Assembly: GCA_002421985.1 (NCBI GenBank)
Contig: DISF01000053.1
Span: 90,686 to 154,685, forward strand
Source: Roseovarius sp. UBA6217
GTDB lineage: Bacteria > Pseudomonadota > Alphaproteobacteria > Rhodobacterales > Rhodobacteraceae
Length of the DNA stretch: 64,000 bases
Direction: 5' to 3'
The notes beneath the pieces were generated by a model. That model saw nothing but the letters and a program-made list of their open reading frames with translations, made no database searches and had not been told where the DNA came from. Of the stretch, positions 51,764 to 61,233 are shown piece after piece (positions within the stretch are counted from its first letter, which is position 1; each line of letters begins with the position of its first letter). Position numbers and translations under genes: made by a program.

Positions 51764-52522
51764 ATGCAGACAGCAATCGTAACGGGTGCCGCGCGCGGCA
51801 TCGGACTGGCCACAACGCAGCTTATGTTGGCCGAGGGCTGGCAGGTCGCCATGATCGACCGCGATGCGGAGGCGCTGATGGCCGCGGCCGAAGAACTGGA
51901 CAATGTATTTCCCGTGGTCTGCGATGTCTCGGACCCGGAACAGGTCAGCGCCATGACAGCCAGCGTGGCCGACCGATTCGGACGCATCGACGCCTTGGTC
52001 AACAACGCAGGCGTGGCCGACTTCCGTCCCTTGGCCGAGACCGATCTCGCGATCTGGCGCGAGGTGATGGCCACCAATCTCGATGGGGTGTTCCTGACCA
52101 GCCAATCCGTTCTGCCGCATCTCAAGGCGACAAAGGGCGCGATCGTCAATATCGCCTCCATTTCCGGCCTTCGTGCCAGCACCCTGCGAGTCGCTTATGG
52201 CACCTCGAAAGCGGCCGTTATCCATCTGACGCGGCAGCAAGCGGCCGAGTTGGGGGAATGGGGCGTGCGGGCCAATTGCGTGGCACCCGGCCCGGTGGAT
52301 ACCAAACTGGCACTTGCAGTTCATTCGCCCGCCATTCGCGCCGCCTATCACGACGCCATTCCATTGAACCGCTATGGCCGCGAACATGAGATTGCCGAGG
52401 CAATTGCCTTTCTGTGTTCGAAACGGGCCAGCTATGTCACCGGGCAGGTGATCGCCGTTGACGGCGGGTTCGATGCGGTGGGTGTCGGGTTGCCAGCGTT
52501 GCGAGACGAACAGCCGACCTGA
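51764..52522 (+). CDS. Short-chain dehydrogenase/reductase
   Basis: 252 residues, classical SDR: TGAARGIG (7-14), IDRD after beta2 (NAD preference), NNAG (80-83), Ser in NIASISG (132/134), Y145-x3-K149, and the C-terminal GQVIAVDGGFD. It follows the DctPQM genes, so it probably oxidises a hydroxyl of the imported acid as a first step. AGGAAT before the ATG is a modest ribosome site. The 220 bp after it hold only a short palindrome, CCTGTC-A-GACAGG, at 52531-52543. Confidence 0.88.
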   Translation: MQTAIVTGAARGIGLATTQLMLAEGWQVAMIDRDAEALMAAAEELDNVFPVVCDVSDPEQVSAMTASVADRFGRIDALVNNAGVADFRPLAETDLAIWREVMATNLDGVFLTSQSVLPHLKATKGAIVNIASISGLRASTLRVAYGTSKAAVIHLTRQQAAELGEWGVRANCVAPGPVDTKLALAVHSPAIRAAYHDAIPLNRYGREHEIAEAIAFLCSKRASYVTGQVIAVDGGFDAVGVGLPALRDEQPT

Positions 52523-52743
52523 AAGTGACGCCTGTCAGACAGGTCTTACCATTCATTGTGACGCGTGGTCTTGTGGGCAATGTTCCATCAACGCGATACC
52601 CGACTGTCTTGCCGAGGGGGCGCAGGGGCTGTTGCTCATCGCGCCCGAGGGTGGCTTTTGCCCTGCCCCCTCTGCCCTGCCCCGCGCTGCGTGCCGCGCC
52701 ACCGATCGGCCGGAATGTGACGGGTGACCGCCCTTTCTGCCGG

Positions 52744-53568
52744 TCACATGACCTCGGCCCGCGCCGTCATCGTCACCACCCCGTCCACCTGCCGCCGCAC
52801 GCGCAGATCGAACCCACCCTCTGCCTCGCGCGCCTCGATGGCCACCGGGGTGCCGCAGACAAGCGGCGTGCGCCCGCGATACGAAAAGCGCCGAACCGTG
52901 CGAGTCGCGGCCTGAGCCGCGAGGTTCATCATCCACACCGCCTGTAGCGGGCCATGCACCACGAGGCCGTCATAGCCCTCGACCCCGGTGGCATAGGGAT
53001 GGTCATAGTGGATGCGGTGACCGTTGAAGGTGAGCGCCGAAAAGCGAAACAGCAGCACCGGGTCGGGGGTGACATGCCAGGCGGTCGCCTCGGGCCAATC
53101 CTCGGCGGGCGGGGGCGGGCTTGCACTGCCCGGCTTGGGGTCTTCGCGGTAGACGATATCCTGCCGTTCGGTCAGGCGCGCGGCACCACTGGCGGTATAG
53201 GCATGGAGCTGTGTGACAAAGCCAAGGCTGCCGCTGCGCCCCTGCTTGAAGCGCACATCCTCGATCACCGTTTTGCGGCTTACCACGTCATCCGCTTGAA
53301 AAGGCGCGTGAAATTCCACCTCTCCGCCCGCCCACATCCGGCGCGGCAGCGGCAGGGCGGGCAGGAATATCCCCGTTTTCGGGTGGCCATCACGGCCCAG
53401 TTGATCGGGCGGCACCGCATCGGGCACAAGGCACCAGTGCAACCCCACCGGCACCTCGGCCTCTGCCAGATATCCCGCCAGCGTCGCGCGATATTGCGCG
53501 ATCAGCCGCTCGGTTATCTGCTCTGACCGCACATAGCTGCGGCCAATCCAGTCGTCATGATCGCCCAT
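52744..53568 (-). CDS. MaoC-like hydratase (HTD2 / mesaconyl-C4-CoA hydratase type)
   Basis: 274 residues, double hotdog. The C-terminal half has FNGHRIHYDHPYAT and GLVVHGPLQA, the pattern of HTD2, 3-methylfumaryl-CoA hydratase and (S)-citramalyl/mesaconyl-C4-CoA hydratase relatives. The N-terminal half begins with a dehydratase-like WIGRSYVRSEQIT. A GGAGG site precedes the ATG. It stands alone at the right end of the catabolic island. Hydration of a branched or dicarboxylic enoyl-CoA, such as a late C4-C5 product, would fit (inference). Confidence 0.85.
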   Translation of the reverse strand: MGDHDDWIGRSYVRSEQITERLIAQYRATLAGYLAEAEVPVGLHWCLVPDAVPPDQLGRDGHPKTGIFLPALPLPRRMWAGGEVEFHAPFQADDVVSRKTVIEDVRFKQGRSGSLGFVTQLHAYTASGAARLTERQDIVYREDPKPGSASPPPPAEDWPEATAWHVTPDPVLLFRFSALTFNGHRIHYDHPYATGVEGYDGLVVHGPLQAVWMMNLAAQAATRTVRRFSYRGRTPLVCGTPVAIEAREAEGGFDLRVRRQVDGVVTMTARAEVM

Positions 53569-53908
53569 GCGTCCCTCCTGTCACCGGTCCCACGATACAG
53601 CAGGCAAACGCCCCGGTCGAGACCAAGACGCCCCAACAAACCCCGGCCCGTGCAACCGGCCCCCCCCCCGCGCGAAATCGGCGCGCCTGCGGCGTGACGG
53701 GCGGGCCCTCGCGCGGCTCATCGCATCATATCGAATGGCAACAACCGGCCATTCAAGAGGCTTGCGGCACCGCATCGCACAGCATGGCAGGCCGGATCAC
53801 GATCGGGCAACATCTGCCAGATGCCGAACAAAAGGCAGTGCCTGAAAATCCGGACTCGCAGATCTTGCGTTTTTATGCTTTTTTTCCCGGCATAGGGAGA
53901 GAACGCGC
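53569..53908. other. 340-bp intergenic region at the island edge
   Basis: No gene is seen. It contains a run of ten C (53660-53669) and a T-rich stretch just before the tungstate transporter start. Composition is less regular than in the coding regions, and this is where gene content shifts from catabolic to core functions. Confidence 0.5.
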
Positions 53909-54616
53909 ATGTTCAGCCTTGGCGACATCATGGCAGAGGCGTTCGGCCTTATCCTGACATGGGATCGGAACCTGAGCGAGATCGTCATCCTGTCATTGCG
54001 GGTGACGCTCTCGGCGGTGGCGCTTGCCTGCCTTATCGGCCTGCCCTTGGGCGCCGTGGTGGGCGCGTTCCGCTTTCCGGGGCGCGGGGTGGTGACGTTG
54101 CTGCTCAACACGCTGATGGGGCTGCCGCCGGTGGTGGTGGGGCTATTCGTCTATCTCATGCTGTCGAATGCCGGGCCTTTGGGTATCCTTGGCCTGCTCT
54201 ATACCCCCACGGCGATGATCGTGGCACAGACGATCCTTGTCACCCCCATCGTCGCGGCGCTGACGAAACAGGTGATCGAGGACCTGCACGGCGAATATAC
54301 CGAGCAATTCGCCTCTTTCGGCCTCACGGCACGCGCCCGCGTGGCCGCGCTCTTGTGGGATGCGCGTTACAGCCTGCTCACGGTGGCGCTGGCGGGGTTC
54401 GGCCGCGCGGTGGCCGAGGTGGGGGCGGTGCTGATCGTGGGCGGCAATATCAACCACGTGACGCGGGTGATGACCACGACCATCGCCTTGGAAACATCCA
54501 AGGGCAATCTGCAACTGGCGCTGGCGCTTGGCGTGTTGCTTCTGGGGCTGGCGCTGGTGGTCAATGCGGCCGTGATGGCGCTGCGCGCCTCGGCGGTGAG
54601 GGCGGCCTATGCGTGA
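53909..54616 (+). CDS. tupB: Tungstate ABC transporter permease TupB
   Basis: 235 residues with about five to six membrane segments of the BPD-type permease fold. The EAA-type cytoplasmic loop reads EQFASFGLTARARVAALLWD. LLNTLMGLPPVVVGLFVYLM is typical of TupB. GGGAGAGA precedes the ATG. The gene overlaps the ATPase gene by 8 bp. With TupC and TupA it imports tungstate for tungsten- or molybdenum-cofactor enzymes. Confidence 0.9.
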   Translation: MFSLGDIMAEAFGLILTWDRNLSEIVILSLRVTLSAVALACLIGLPLGAVVGAFRFPGRGVVTLLLNTLMGLPPVVVGLFVYLMLSNAGPLGILGLLYTPTAMIVAQTILVTPIVAALTKQVIEDLHGEYTEQFASFGLTARARVAALLWDARYSLLTVALAGFGRAVAEVGAVLIVGGNINHVTRVMTTTIALETSKGNLQLALALGVLLLGLALVVNAAVMALRASAVRAAYA

Positions 54617-55352
54617 CATGGTGATCGAGAGCACGCAGACCTGCGCCATGCCCATCCTGACGGCAACGGGCCTGCGCTTTGCCACCGGCGGGCAGGCGCT
54701 GCTGCACGGCATCGACATCGAGATCGCGCGCGGGCGGCGCACGCTCATCATGGGGGCGAACGGGGCGGGCAAGAGCCTGCTCTTGCGGCTATTGCATGGT
54801 CTGTTGCCGCCCTCCTCGGGCGAGGTGATCTGGCAGGGCGCGGGCCGCGCACAGGCGATGGTGTTTCAGCGCCCGGTGATGCTGCGCCGCTCGGCCCTCG
54901 CCAATCTGCGCTTTGCGCTCAAGGTGCAGGGGCTGTGGGGCCGCGCGCGCGAGGCACGGGCACGCGAGGCGCTGGACATGGCGCATCTTGGCGACAAGGC
55001 GCATCAACCCGCGCGCCTTCTGTCGGGGGGCGAGCAACAGCGGCTGGCGGTGGCGCGCGCGCTGATCTGCGAGCCGGAATTGCTGTTCCTCGATGAGCCG
55101 ACCAGCAGCCTCGATCCGGCCTCCACCCAGATGATCGAGGATCTGGTCAATACCGCCCACAAACGCGGCGTGACCATCGTAATGGTCACCCATGACATCG
55201 GGCAGGCGCGGCGCATGGGCGACGAGGTGATCTTTCTTCATGCCGGGCGCGTCGCGGAACGCGGCCCGCTCGATCAGGTTCTGGGCTCGCCGCGCTCAGA
55301 AGCCGGCCGCGCCTGGGTGCAGGGGCGGCTTTATACCGGACCTGCCATTTAA
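54609..55352 (+). CDS. tupC: Tungstate ABC transporter ATP-binding protein TupC
   Basis: 247 residues. Walker A GANGAGKS (49-56), Q-loop in AMVFQRPVML, signature LSGGEQQRLAVARAL and Walker B LLFLDEPTSSLDP are all intact. FQRPVMLRRSALANL is a common feature of TupC/ModC-like ATPases. It energises TupB. Overlap with tupB indicates coupling; tupA follows after 24 bp. Confidence 0.9.
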   Translation: MRDMVIESTQTCAMPILTATGLRFATGGQALLHGIDIEIARGRRTLIMGANGAGKSLLLRLLHGLLPPSSGEVIWQGAGRAQAMVFQRPVMLRRSALANLRFALKVQGLWGRAREARAREALDMAHLGDKAHQPARLLSGGEQQRLAVARALICEPELLFLDEPTSSLDPASTQMIEDLVNTAHKRGVTIVMVTHDIGQARRMGDEVIFLHAGRVAERGPLDQVLGSPRSEAGRAWVQGRLYTGPAI

Positions 55353-55376
55353 TCCCCGGCAAACACGGAGCGTTCA

Positions 55377-56198
55377 ATGTTCAGACGTCACCTTCTTTCG
55401 CTTGCCCTTGCGGCGCTGGCCTTTGGTGTCACCGCGGCACAGGCACAAGACGATTTCATCGTGGTGCAATCCACCACCTCGACACAGAACTCGGGCCTTT
55501 TCGAGCATATCCTGCCGATGTTTCAGGACAAGACCGGCATCGAGGTGCGCGTGGTCGCCGTGGGCACCGGACAGGCGATCAAGAACGCCATGAACGGGGA
55601 TGGCGACGTGCTCTTTGTTCATGCCAAGGCGGCAGAGGAGAAATTCGTGGCCGAGGGGCATGGGCTAGGCCGCGCGGACGTGATGTATAACGATTTCATC
55701 ATCATAGGCCCGCCCGTCGACCCGGCAGGCGTAGCGGGGATGACGGATGTCGTGGCGGCCCTGACCAGGATCGCCGAAACGCAAGCCCCCTTCGCCTCAC
55801 GCGGGGATGACAGCGGCACCCACAAGGCCGAGTTACGCCTGTGGAACGAGGCCGGGATCGACGTGCAGGCGGCTTCGGGCACCTGGTATCGCGAAACGGG
55901 GTCGGGCATGGGCGCGACGCTCAATACCGGCACCGGCATGGGGGCCTATGTCCTGACCGACCGCGCCACATGGATCGCCTTTGGCAACAAGGGCGACTAC
56001 CGGATCGCGGTGGAGGGCGACGCGCGGCTTTTCAACCAGTATGGCATCATTCTCGTGAACCCCGAGAGGCACCCCAACGTCAAGGCCGAGGCCGGGCAGC
56101 GGTTCATCGACTGGGTGCTCTCGGACGAGGGGCAGGCCGCGATTGCCAGCTTCAAGCTGGACGGCCAGCAGCTTTTCTTTCCCAACGCAGGCGGCTGA
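55377..56198 (+). CDS. tupA: Tungstate-binding protein TupA
   Basis: 273 residues with a signal peptide ending AAQAQ at about residue 24. The TupA fingerprint VQSTTSTQNSGLF near the mature N-terminus binds the oxyanion through its Ser/Thr residues. GDVLFVHAKAAEEKF and YNDFIIIGPP follow. The binding protein is last in the operon (order B-C-A). Convergent with cmk, with a hairpin spanning both stop codons. Confidence 0.92.
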   Translation: MFRRHLLSLALAALAFGVTAAQAQDDFIVVQSTTSTQNSGLFEHILPMFQDKTGIEVRVVAVGTGQAIKNAMNGDGDVLFVHAKAAEEKFVAEGHGLGRADVMYNDFIIIGPPVDPAGVAGMTDVVAALTRIAETQAPFASRGDDSGTHKAELRLWNEAGIDVQAASGTWYRETGSGMGATLNTGTGMGAYVLTDRATWIAFGNKGDYRIAVEGDARLFNQYGIILVNPERHPNVKAEAGQRFIDWVLSDEGQAAIASFKLDGQQLFFPNAGG

Positions 56199-56212
56199 GG
56201 CGGGGCCTCAGC
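56194..56212. terminator. Short hairpin spanning the tupA and cmk stop codons
   Basis: GCTGAGG-CGGGG-CCTCAGC forms a 7-bp stem. The TGA stops of tupA (56196-56198) and, on the other strand, cmk (56210-56208) are both inside the stem. There is no U-tract. Confidence 0.4.
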
Positions 56213-56819
56213 GCGCGCGCAGCATCTCGACCCGCGCAATCGCCGCTGCCACCGCCTGTTCGATCGTCATCTCGGAGGTATCGAGCATGAGCGCATCTGC
56301 GGCGGGTTTCAACGGGGCCTCGACGCGGGCGCTGTCGCGGGCATCGCGGTCGCGCAAATCCTGCGCGACCTCTTCAAGCGTCACGTCATGACCGGCCTCG
56401 ACCATTTCCTTGTGCCGCCTGCGCGCGCGCTCGGCGTCGGTTGCGGTGACAAACAGCTTCACCTCGGCCTCGGGGCAGATCACCGTGCCGATATCGCGCC
56501 CGTCAAGCACCGCGCCACCCGCACGCCGGGCAAAGGCGCGCTGAAAATCCAGGAGCGCCTGCCGCACCTCGGGGATCGCCGCCACGCGGCTTGCGGCCTG
56601 GCTCACATCGGGGGTGCGCAGATCATCGGCCCGAAGATCCTCGGCGCGCAGGCTCTGCGCGGCCTCGACCGGATCGAGCCCGTCCAGCGTGCGCCGCCCG
56701 GTGGCGCGGTAAAGCAGGCCGGTATCGAGATGGGCAAAGCCGAAATGCGCCGCCAGCGCCCGCCCGATGGTGCCCTTGCCCGCCGCCGCAGGCCCGTCGA
56801 TCGCGATGGTGAATGCCAT
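56208..56819 (-). CDS. cmk: Cytidylate kinase
   Basis: 203 residues. The P-loop [10 protein letters not shown] is at residues 8-17, followed by [14 protein letters not shown], the CMP-binding [20 protein letters not shown], and the RRHKEM lid region. It phosphorylates CMP and dCMP with ATP. AAAGGGG precedes the ATG. It is an essential nucleotide gene and marks this part of the window as core chromosome. Confidence 0.95.
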   Translation of the reverse strand: MAFTIAIDGPAAAGKGTIGRALAAHFGFAHLDTGLLYRATGRRTLDGLDPVEAAQSLRAEDLRADDLRTPDVSQAASRVAAIPEVRQALLDFQRAFARRAGGAVLDGRDIGTVICPEAEVKLFVTATDAERARRRHKEMVEAGHDVTLEEVAQDLRDRDARDSARVEAPLKPAADALMLDTSEMTIEQAVAAAIARVEMLRAR

Positions 56820-56915
56820 GTCTGCCCCTTTCGATGGACCCTCTTGCTAGACGATCCGCGCCCCTGCCTCAAGCTTCGCTTGACGGCGGCGCGGCGGCGC
56901 GGCATCACCTCGCCC

Positions 56916-57254
56916 ATGCTGATCTACAAGATTTTCCGTGGCCCCGAATGGACCGCCCTGCGCGAGGCCGGCGAAACCCCCGGCGCGCCGGTGGATATTG
57001 CCGACGGGTTCGTGCATTTCTCCACCGCCGCGCAAGCCGCCGAGACGGCGGCAAGGCATTTCGCGGGCGAGGACGGCCTGATGCTGCTCGCGGTCGAGGC
57101 CGACACGCTTGGCGATGCCCTCAAATGGGAGCCATCGCGTGGCGGCGCGCTCTTTCCGCATCTCTACCGTGCGCTGCGGCTGGGTGATGTGGCCTGGGCG
57201 CAGCCGCTGCCGCTGGTGAATGGCGCGCATGTCTTTCCGGCGGCTCTGGCATGA
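56916..57254 (+). CDS. DUF952 family protein
   Basis: 112 residues, the normal size for DUF952. It starts [12 protein letters not shown] and contains [19 protein letters not shown] and FPHLYRAL. The function is unknown; some members have an ADP-ribosyltransferase-like fold. Its stop overlaps the pyrD start by 4 bp, an arrangement also common in related alphaproteobacteria. Confidence 0.88.
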   Translation: MLIYKIFRGPEWTALREAGETPGAPVDIADGFVHFSTAAQAAETAARHFAGEDGLMLLAVEADTLGDALKWEPSRGGALFPHLYRALRLGDVAWAQPLPLVNGAHVFPAALA

Positions 57255-58309
57255 CCGGGCTGGAGCGTCTTGGCCTCGGGCTGTTGCACCGGCTGGACCC
57301 GGAAACCGCGCATGGCCTTGCGCTGCGCGCGCTGCGGATGGGGCTTGCGCCCGCGCCGGGACAGCTCACCTCGGAGCGGCTGCGCACCGATCTCGCCGGG
57401 ATCATGCTGCCCAATCCCGTGGGCCTTGCCGCCGGGTTCGACAAGAACGCCTGCGCGCTCGGGCCGCTGTCGCGCGCCGGGTTCGGCTTTATCGAGGCGG
57501 GCGCGATCACGCCCCGCGCGCAGCCCGGCAACCCGCGCCCCCGGCTGTTCCGCCTGACCGAGGATGCGGGCGTCATCAACCGCTTCGGTTTCAACAATGA
57601 CGGCATGGCGGCGGCGGCGGCGCGGCTGGCGCGGTGCCCGGCCGGGGCGGTGATCGGCCTCAACCTCGGGGCCAATAAGGACAGCGCCGACCGCGCCGGG
57701 GATTTCGCCCGCGTTCTGGCCACCTGCGGCGCGCATCTCGATTTCGCCACCGTGAACGTGAGCAGCCCCAATACCGAACGGCTGCGCGATTTGCAGGGGG
57801 CCGAGGCGCTCTCGGCGCTGCTGGCGGGGGTGATGGCGGCGCGCGACGCGCTGCCCCGGCCGATCCCGGTCTTTCTCAAGATCGCGCCCGACCTCGACGA
57901 TACCGCGCTGGGCGAGATCGCCTCTGTCGCCCAGGAGGCAGGCGTTGCCGCGATCATCGCCACCAACACCACGCTGGCGCGCGACGGGCTGCAATCGCCC
58001 GCGCGCACCGAGGCCGGGGGCCTGTCGGGCGCACCGCTTTTCGCGCGCTCCACGCGGGTGCTGGCGCGGCTGTCGCAGCTGACGGGCGGGCAGATGCCGC
58101 TCATCGGTGTTGGCGGCATAGGCTCGGCCGAGGACGCCTATGCCAAGATCCGGGCGGGAGCGCGCGCGGTGCAGCTCTATTCGGCGCTGGCCTACAAGGG
58201 GCTGTCGCTGGTCGCAGAGATCGTGCACGGCCTCGATGCGCTTCTGGCGCGTGACGGGATGGCCTCGGTGGCAGAGGCGGTGGGCACCGGGCGCGGCGAC
58301 TGGCTCTGA
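57251..58309 (+). CDS. pyrD: Dihydroorotate dehydrogenase (quinone), class 2
   Basis: 352 residues. [52 protein letters not shown] and the FMN-phosphate GVGGI are diagnostic. The N-terminal extension ([18 protein letters not shown]) is the class 2 membrane-associating helix, so electrons go to quinone. It makes orotate in pyrimidine synthesis. The 171 bp after it, up to the kdsD start, hold no recognisable gene. Confidence 0.95.
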   Translation: MTGLERLGLGLLHRLDPETAHGLALRALRMGLAPAPGQLTSERLRTDLAGIMLPNPVGLAAGFDKNACALGPLSRAGFGFIEAGAITPRAQPGNPRPRLFRLTEDAGVINRFGFNNDGMAAAAARLARCPAGAVIGLNLGANKDSADRAGDFARVLATCGAHLDFATVNVSSPNTERLRDLQGAEALSALLAGVMAARDALPRPIPVFLKIAPDLDDTALGEIASVAQEAGVAAIIATNTTLARDGLQSPARTEAGGLSGAPLFARSTRVLARLSQLTGGQMPLIGVGGIGSAEDAYAKIRAGARAVQLYSALAYKGLSLVAEIVHGLDALLARDGMASVAEAVGTGRGDWL

Positions 58310-58480
58310 GCGCGCCGCACCAGGGGCAGACGGGGCCAGTGCGCGACCGGGACAGAGCGCAGCGCCCTATCGCCGCCCTGACCGGGCTTGCAACAGGGGC
58401 TGGTTTTTTCCGGTTGCGGGCTGATGAAAAGCGGGGCAGGCAGGCTGCCATCGCGGCAGGGCGGTGCGGGAAAGGGGCGG

Positions 58481-59473
58481 ATGCGGGATGACGGGACGAT
58501 GACAGGCAAGGAGCGATCGGATCACGACAAGATACGCGCCACCGCGGCGCGGGTGCTGCGCGCAGAGGCGCAGGCGCTGGGCCGCATGGCCGATTGCCCG
58601 CCCGAGGGGGTCGCGCGCGCCGTCAAGCTGATGATGGGGGCGCGGGGCCGGGTGATCGTGTCGGGCATGGGCAAATCCGGCCATATCGCGCGCAAGATCG
58701 CGGCCACGCTGTCCTCGACCGGCACCCCTGCCCTGTTCCTGCATCCCGGCGAGGCAAGCCACGGAGATCTCGGCATGGTGACGGGCGAGGATGTCTGCCT
58801 GCTCTTGTCGAATTCCGGCGAAACGCGGGAATTGTCGGACCTGATCCAGTATACCCGCCGTTTCGGCATTCCGATGATCGCAATCACGCGCGCCCGCGGC
58901 AGCACGCTGGCGCGGCAGGCGGATGTGGCGCTGATCCTGCCCGACGCGCCCGAGGCCTGCGCCATCGGCATGGCCCCCACCACCTCGACCACCTGCGCGC
59001 TCGCGCTTGGCGATGCGCTTGCCGTCGCGCTGATGGAGGAGCGCGGCTTTGCGGCAGATGCCTTTCACGTCTTTCACCCCGGCGGCAAGCTCGGGGCACA
59101 GTTCCTGCGGGTCCGCGACGTGATGCATGAGGGCGACGCGCTGCCGGTGGTTGCCCCCGATACGCTGATGGGCGACACCTTGGTCGAGATGAGCGCCAAG
59201 GGCTTTGGCATCGCCGCCGTCACCGAGGGCGGCCTCCTGCGAGGCGCGATCACGGATGGTGATCTGCGGCGCAATCTGGACGGGCTGATGGGCCGCCGCG
59301 CCGGCGAGGTGGCCACCCGCGATCCGCGCACCGCGACGCCCGACATGCTTTTATCCGAGGCGCTCGGGCTGATGAACCGCCACAAGATCGGCGCGCTTTT
59401 CGTCGTCGAAGACGGGGCACGGCTTTGCGGACTGGTGCATATCCATGACTGCCTGCGCGCCGGGGTCGCCTGA
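58481..59473 (+). CDS. kdsD: Arabinose-5-phosphate isomerase (KpsF/GutQ family)
   Basis: 330 residues. An N-terminal SIS domain (VIVSGMGKSGHIARKIAATL; HPGEASHGDLGMV; LSNSGETRELSDL) is followed by two CBS domains (RVRDVMHEGDALPVV; ATRDPRTATPDML). It converts ribulose 5-phosphate to arabinose 5-phosphate for KDO and lipopolysaccharide. The start at 58481 has an AAAGGGG site; an ATG at 58499 is also possible, and the frame is open to 58388. Confidence 0.92.
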   Translation: MRDDGTMTGKERSDHDKIRATAARVLRAEAQALGRMADCPPEGVARAVKLMMGARGRVIVSGMGKSGHIARKIAATLSSTGTPALFLHPGEASHGDLGMVTGEDVCLLLSNSGETRELSDLIQYTRRFGIPMIAITRARGSTLARQADVALILPDAPEACAIGMAPTTSTTCALALGDALAVALMEERGFAADAFHVFHPGGKLGAQFLRVRDVMHEGDALPVVAPDTLMGDTLVEMSAKGFGIAAVTEGGLLRGAITDGDLRRNLDGLMGRRAGEVATRDPRTATPDMLLSEALGLMNRHKIGALFVVEDGARLCGLVHIHDCLRAGVA

Positions 59474-59500
59474 GCGAGGGGGGGCGGAGAGTCGGGCGGC

Positions 59501-59920
59501 GACATTCGCGATGCGTTGCGCGCGCCTTGTGCCGATTTTCCCGCCGAAGACCACCACAGGCACGGCACCGATGAAACCTGTCCCGAGGAATTCATCGCCG
59601 CGTTGACGGCGGCGGGATGGCTTGCCGCGATGATCCCCGAAGAGTTTGGCGGCGTGGGCCTCGGGGCTCTGGCATACCAAGGCATTGTTCGTGATGGATA
59701 AAATCAGCGGCTCGGGCGGCAATGCCGGTCATTGCCACGGCCCGATCCATGACATGGGCACGGTGTTGCGGCGTGGGAGGCGGCGAATGCCTGGTTGCAG
59801 ACCTTTGGCGGCTTCGGCTTTGCCCGCGATTACGACATGGAGTGCAAATTCCGCGAAACGCGGCTTGCCTTGCCCGATCAGAGGCAGTGGCACCCCAAAG
59901 AAATTGTCCGCCACAGTTGA
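59501..59920 (+). pseudogene. Acyl-CoA dehydrogenase pseudogene with a large internal deletion
   Basis: Three pieces of one ACAD can be read in order. Piece 1 is the N-terminal part in one frame (FIAALTAAGWLAAMIPEEFG, ending in a stop near 59701). Piece 2 is in another frame: SGGNAGHCHGPIHDMGTV, which matches the SGGNAGACHG stretch about residue 100 of relatives. Piece 3 is the extreme C-terminus (LQTFGGFGFARDYDMECKFR, then ETRL) ending at 59920. The roughly 230 codons between pieces 2 and 3 are gone. The start codon region is also lost. It is a dead relative of the island's ACADs, placed after kdsD. Confidence 0.85.
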
Positions 59921-59980
59921 AATCCCGAGTCAACCAGAGCATGGTTTACCCATCAATTTCAACGTTCAAACAGCTGTTTA

Positions 59981-60611
59981 ATGGATCCCATCGCGATATT
60001 CCTGATACTTTGGCTGCTGCTTCCTTTCGTCTTTCTTTTTCTTTGGCTCCGCGAACGGTCAAAAGGGAAAAGGGTCGAGGCGGCGAAAACCGAAGCCGTT
60101 TCTGCGCAGCATGCACTGGAAACACGTTATGCACAGATCATTTCGGTCGAGGATGAGGTGGCAAAACTGCGCACCAAAGCAAGCGATGTGGAAGCAGACC
60201 TTGCTGAACTGCGCCAGACCTATGCCGCAAAGCGTGCAATCCTTCAGAAATTGGAGGCACAGGTCGCAATCTATGATGAACGCCTGTCATTTGCCGAACT
60301 CGGCGTTTATGAGCCCCATTTCGATTTCTCCGACAGCGAGGCCTACAAGGCCGCAATTTCGGCGGTGCGGGAACGTCAGAAGGATATGGTCAGCTCGAAG
60401 ACAGCCACAATCTGCCCTGCTGATTGGACCGTGGATGGCAGCAAGTCGAAGGGACAGACCATGGTCAACCGGCAAACCCGTTTGACCATGAGAGCCTTCA
60501 ACAATGAATGCGAGGCGGCCATTGCGAATACCCGTTGGAACAATGTGAACGCCATGGAAAAGCGGATCCAGCAGGCGCGGTATATTGTTTGGAATGCCCA
60601 TCAGATTTTCT
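59981..60611 (+). pseudogene. Truncated DUF4041-type protein
   Basis: An N-terminal membrane helix (residues 4-23) is followed by a coiled coil (about 30-105). Next is the DUF4041 core: SFAELGVYEPHFDFSDSEAY, ATICPADWTVDGSKSKGQ, and RAFNNECEAAIANTRWNN. Similarity stops at about residue 210, where relatives continue with a long charged helix and often a T5orf172 (GIY-YIG) nuclease domain. The frame stays open to 61105 but is unlike the family and overlaps the next gene. DUF4041 genes are often phage- or defence-associated, so this is a relic of mobile DNA (inference). Its base composition is visibly more AT-rich than its neighbours. Confidence 0.7.
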
Positions 60612-60743
60612 TGCCCAAACCAAACCCCGCCAACAACCTTGCAATATCATCGCCACACATCGCTACCCGAAATTCGTTCGATCGCCCTGGGCCACGCAGC
60701 GTTTGTGCTTGCGCGATCACGAAGTTTTGTATGAAAGGGAGCA

Positions 60744-61136
60744 ATGTTGTCTTGCAATCGCATATCAGCCTTTTTGAACGCTTTCTGTGGCGTTCTGCTG
60801 TCCGCGCTGCTTGTGGTGCAGGTTGCGATGGCATCGGCTGCGGCACCTGCGGGCGCGGATACGCAGTTCAGCATGGTCATCTGTTCCGCCGACGGGCTGC
60901 GCACCATCACCGTCAGCGGCGAGGATCCCGACGATGCGCCCAACGACCCATCGGCGCTGCATGGACATTGTACGCTTTGCATCCAGGTGGTCGACCTGCC
61001 GGGGTGCGCGGCGGCCTGGCAGCCCGCAGGGCAGATCGGGACGACCCGGCGCGCGGATATCACCGCATCCGCACAAACGCGCGGCCAATTCTCGGCCCGC
61101 GCTGACGCCATTCGCGCACCACCCGTTCACGTCTGA
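60744..61136 (+). CDS. DUF2946-like protein of the copper locus
   Basis: 130 residues with an N-terminal hydrophobic signal or anchor segment (about 9-32) and a metal-ligand cluster HGHCTLC (73-79), typical of DUF2946 proteins that sit beside copper genes. GGGAG precedes the ATG. It is followed after 97 bp by the copper TonB receptor. It probably binds or delivers copper in the periplasm (inference). Confidence 0.75.
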   Translation: MLSCNRISAFLNAFCGVLLSALLVVQVAMASAAAPAGADTQFSMVICSADGLRTITVSGEDPDDAPNDPSALHGHCTLCIQVVDLPGCAAAWQPAGQIGTTRRADITASAQTRGQFSARADAIRAPPVHV

Positions 61137-61233
61137 ATTTCCCTGAACGCGGTCCTTCGGGAGGCTCGGCACCCCTGCGTGTCCGTCACCGGTATGCGGC
61201 CGCATATTTTCAGACTATTGACGGTGATTCCAA

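Noticed and set aside
52531..52543. CCTGTC-A-GACAGG as terminator or operator
   Set aside because: The 1-bp centre cannot form a hairpin loop, and the flanking genes both end or read away from it; too little to call.
53660..53669. Run of ten C residues as a possible phase-variation tract
   Set aside because: It is 240 bp from the nearest start codon and in no reading frame; it may also be a sequencing problem.
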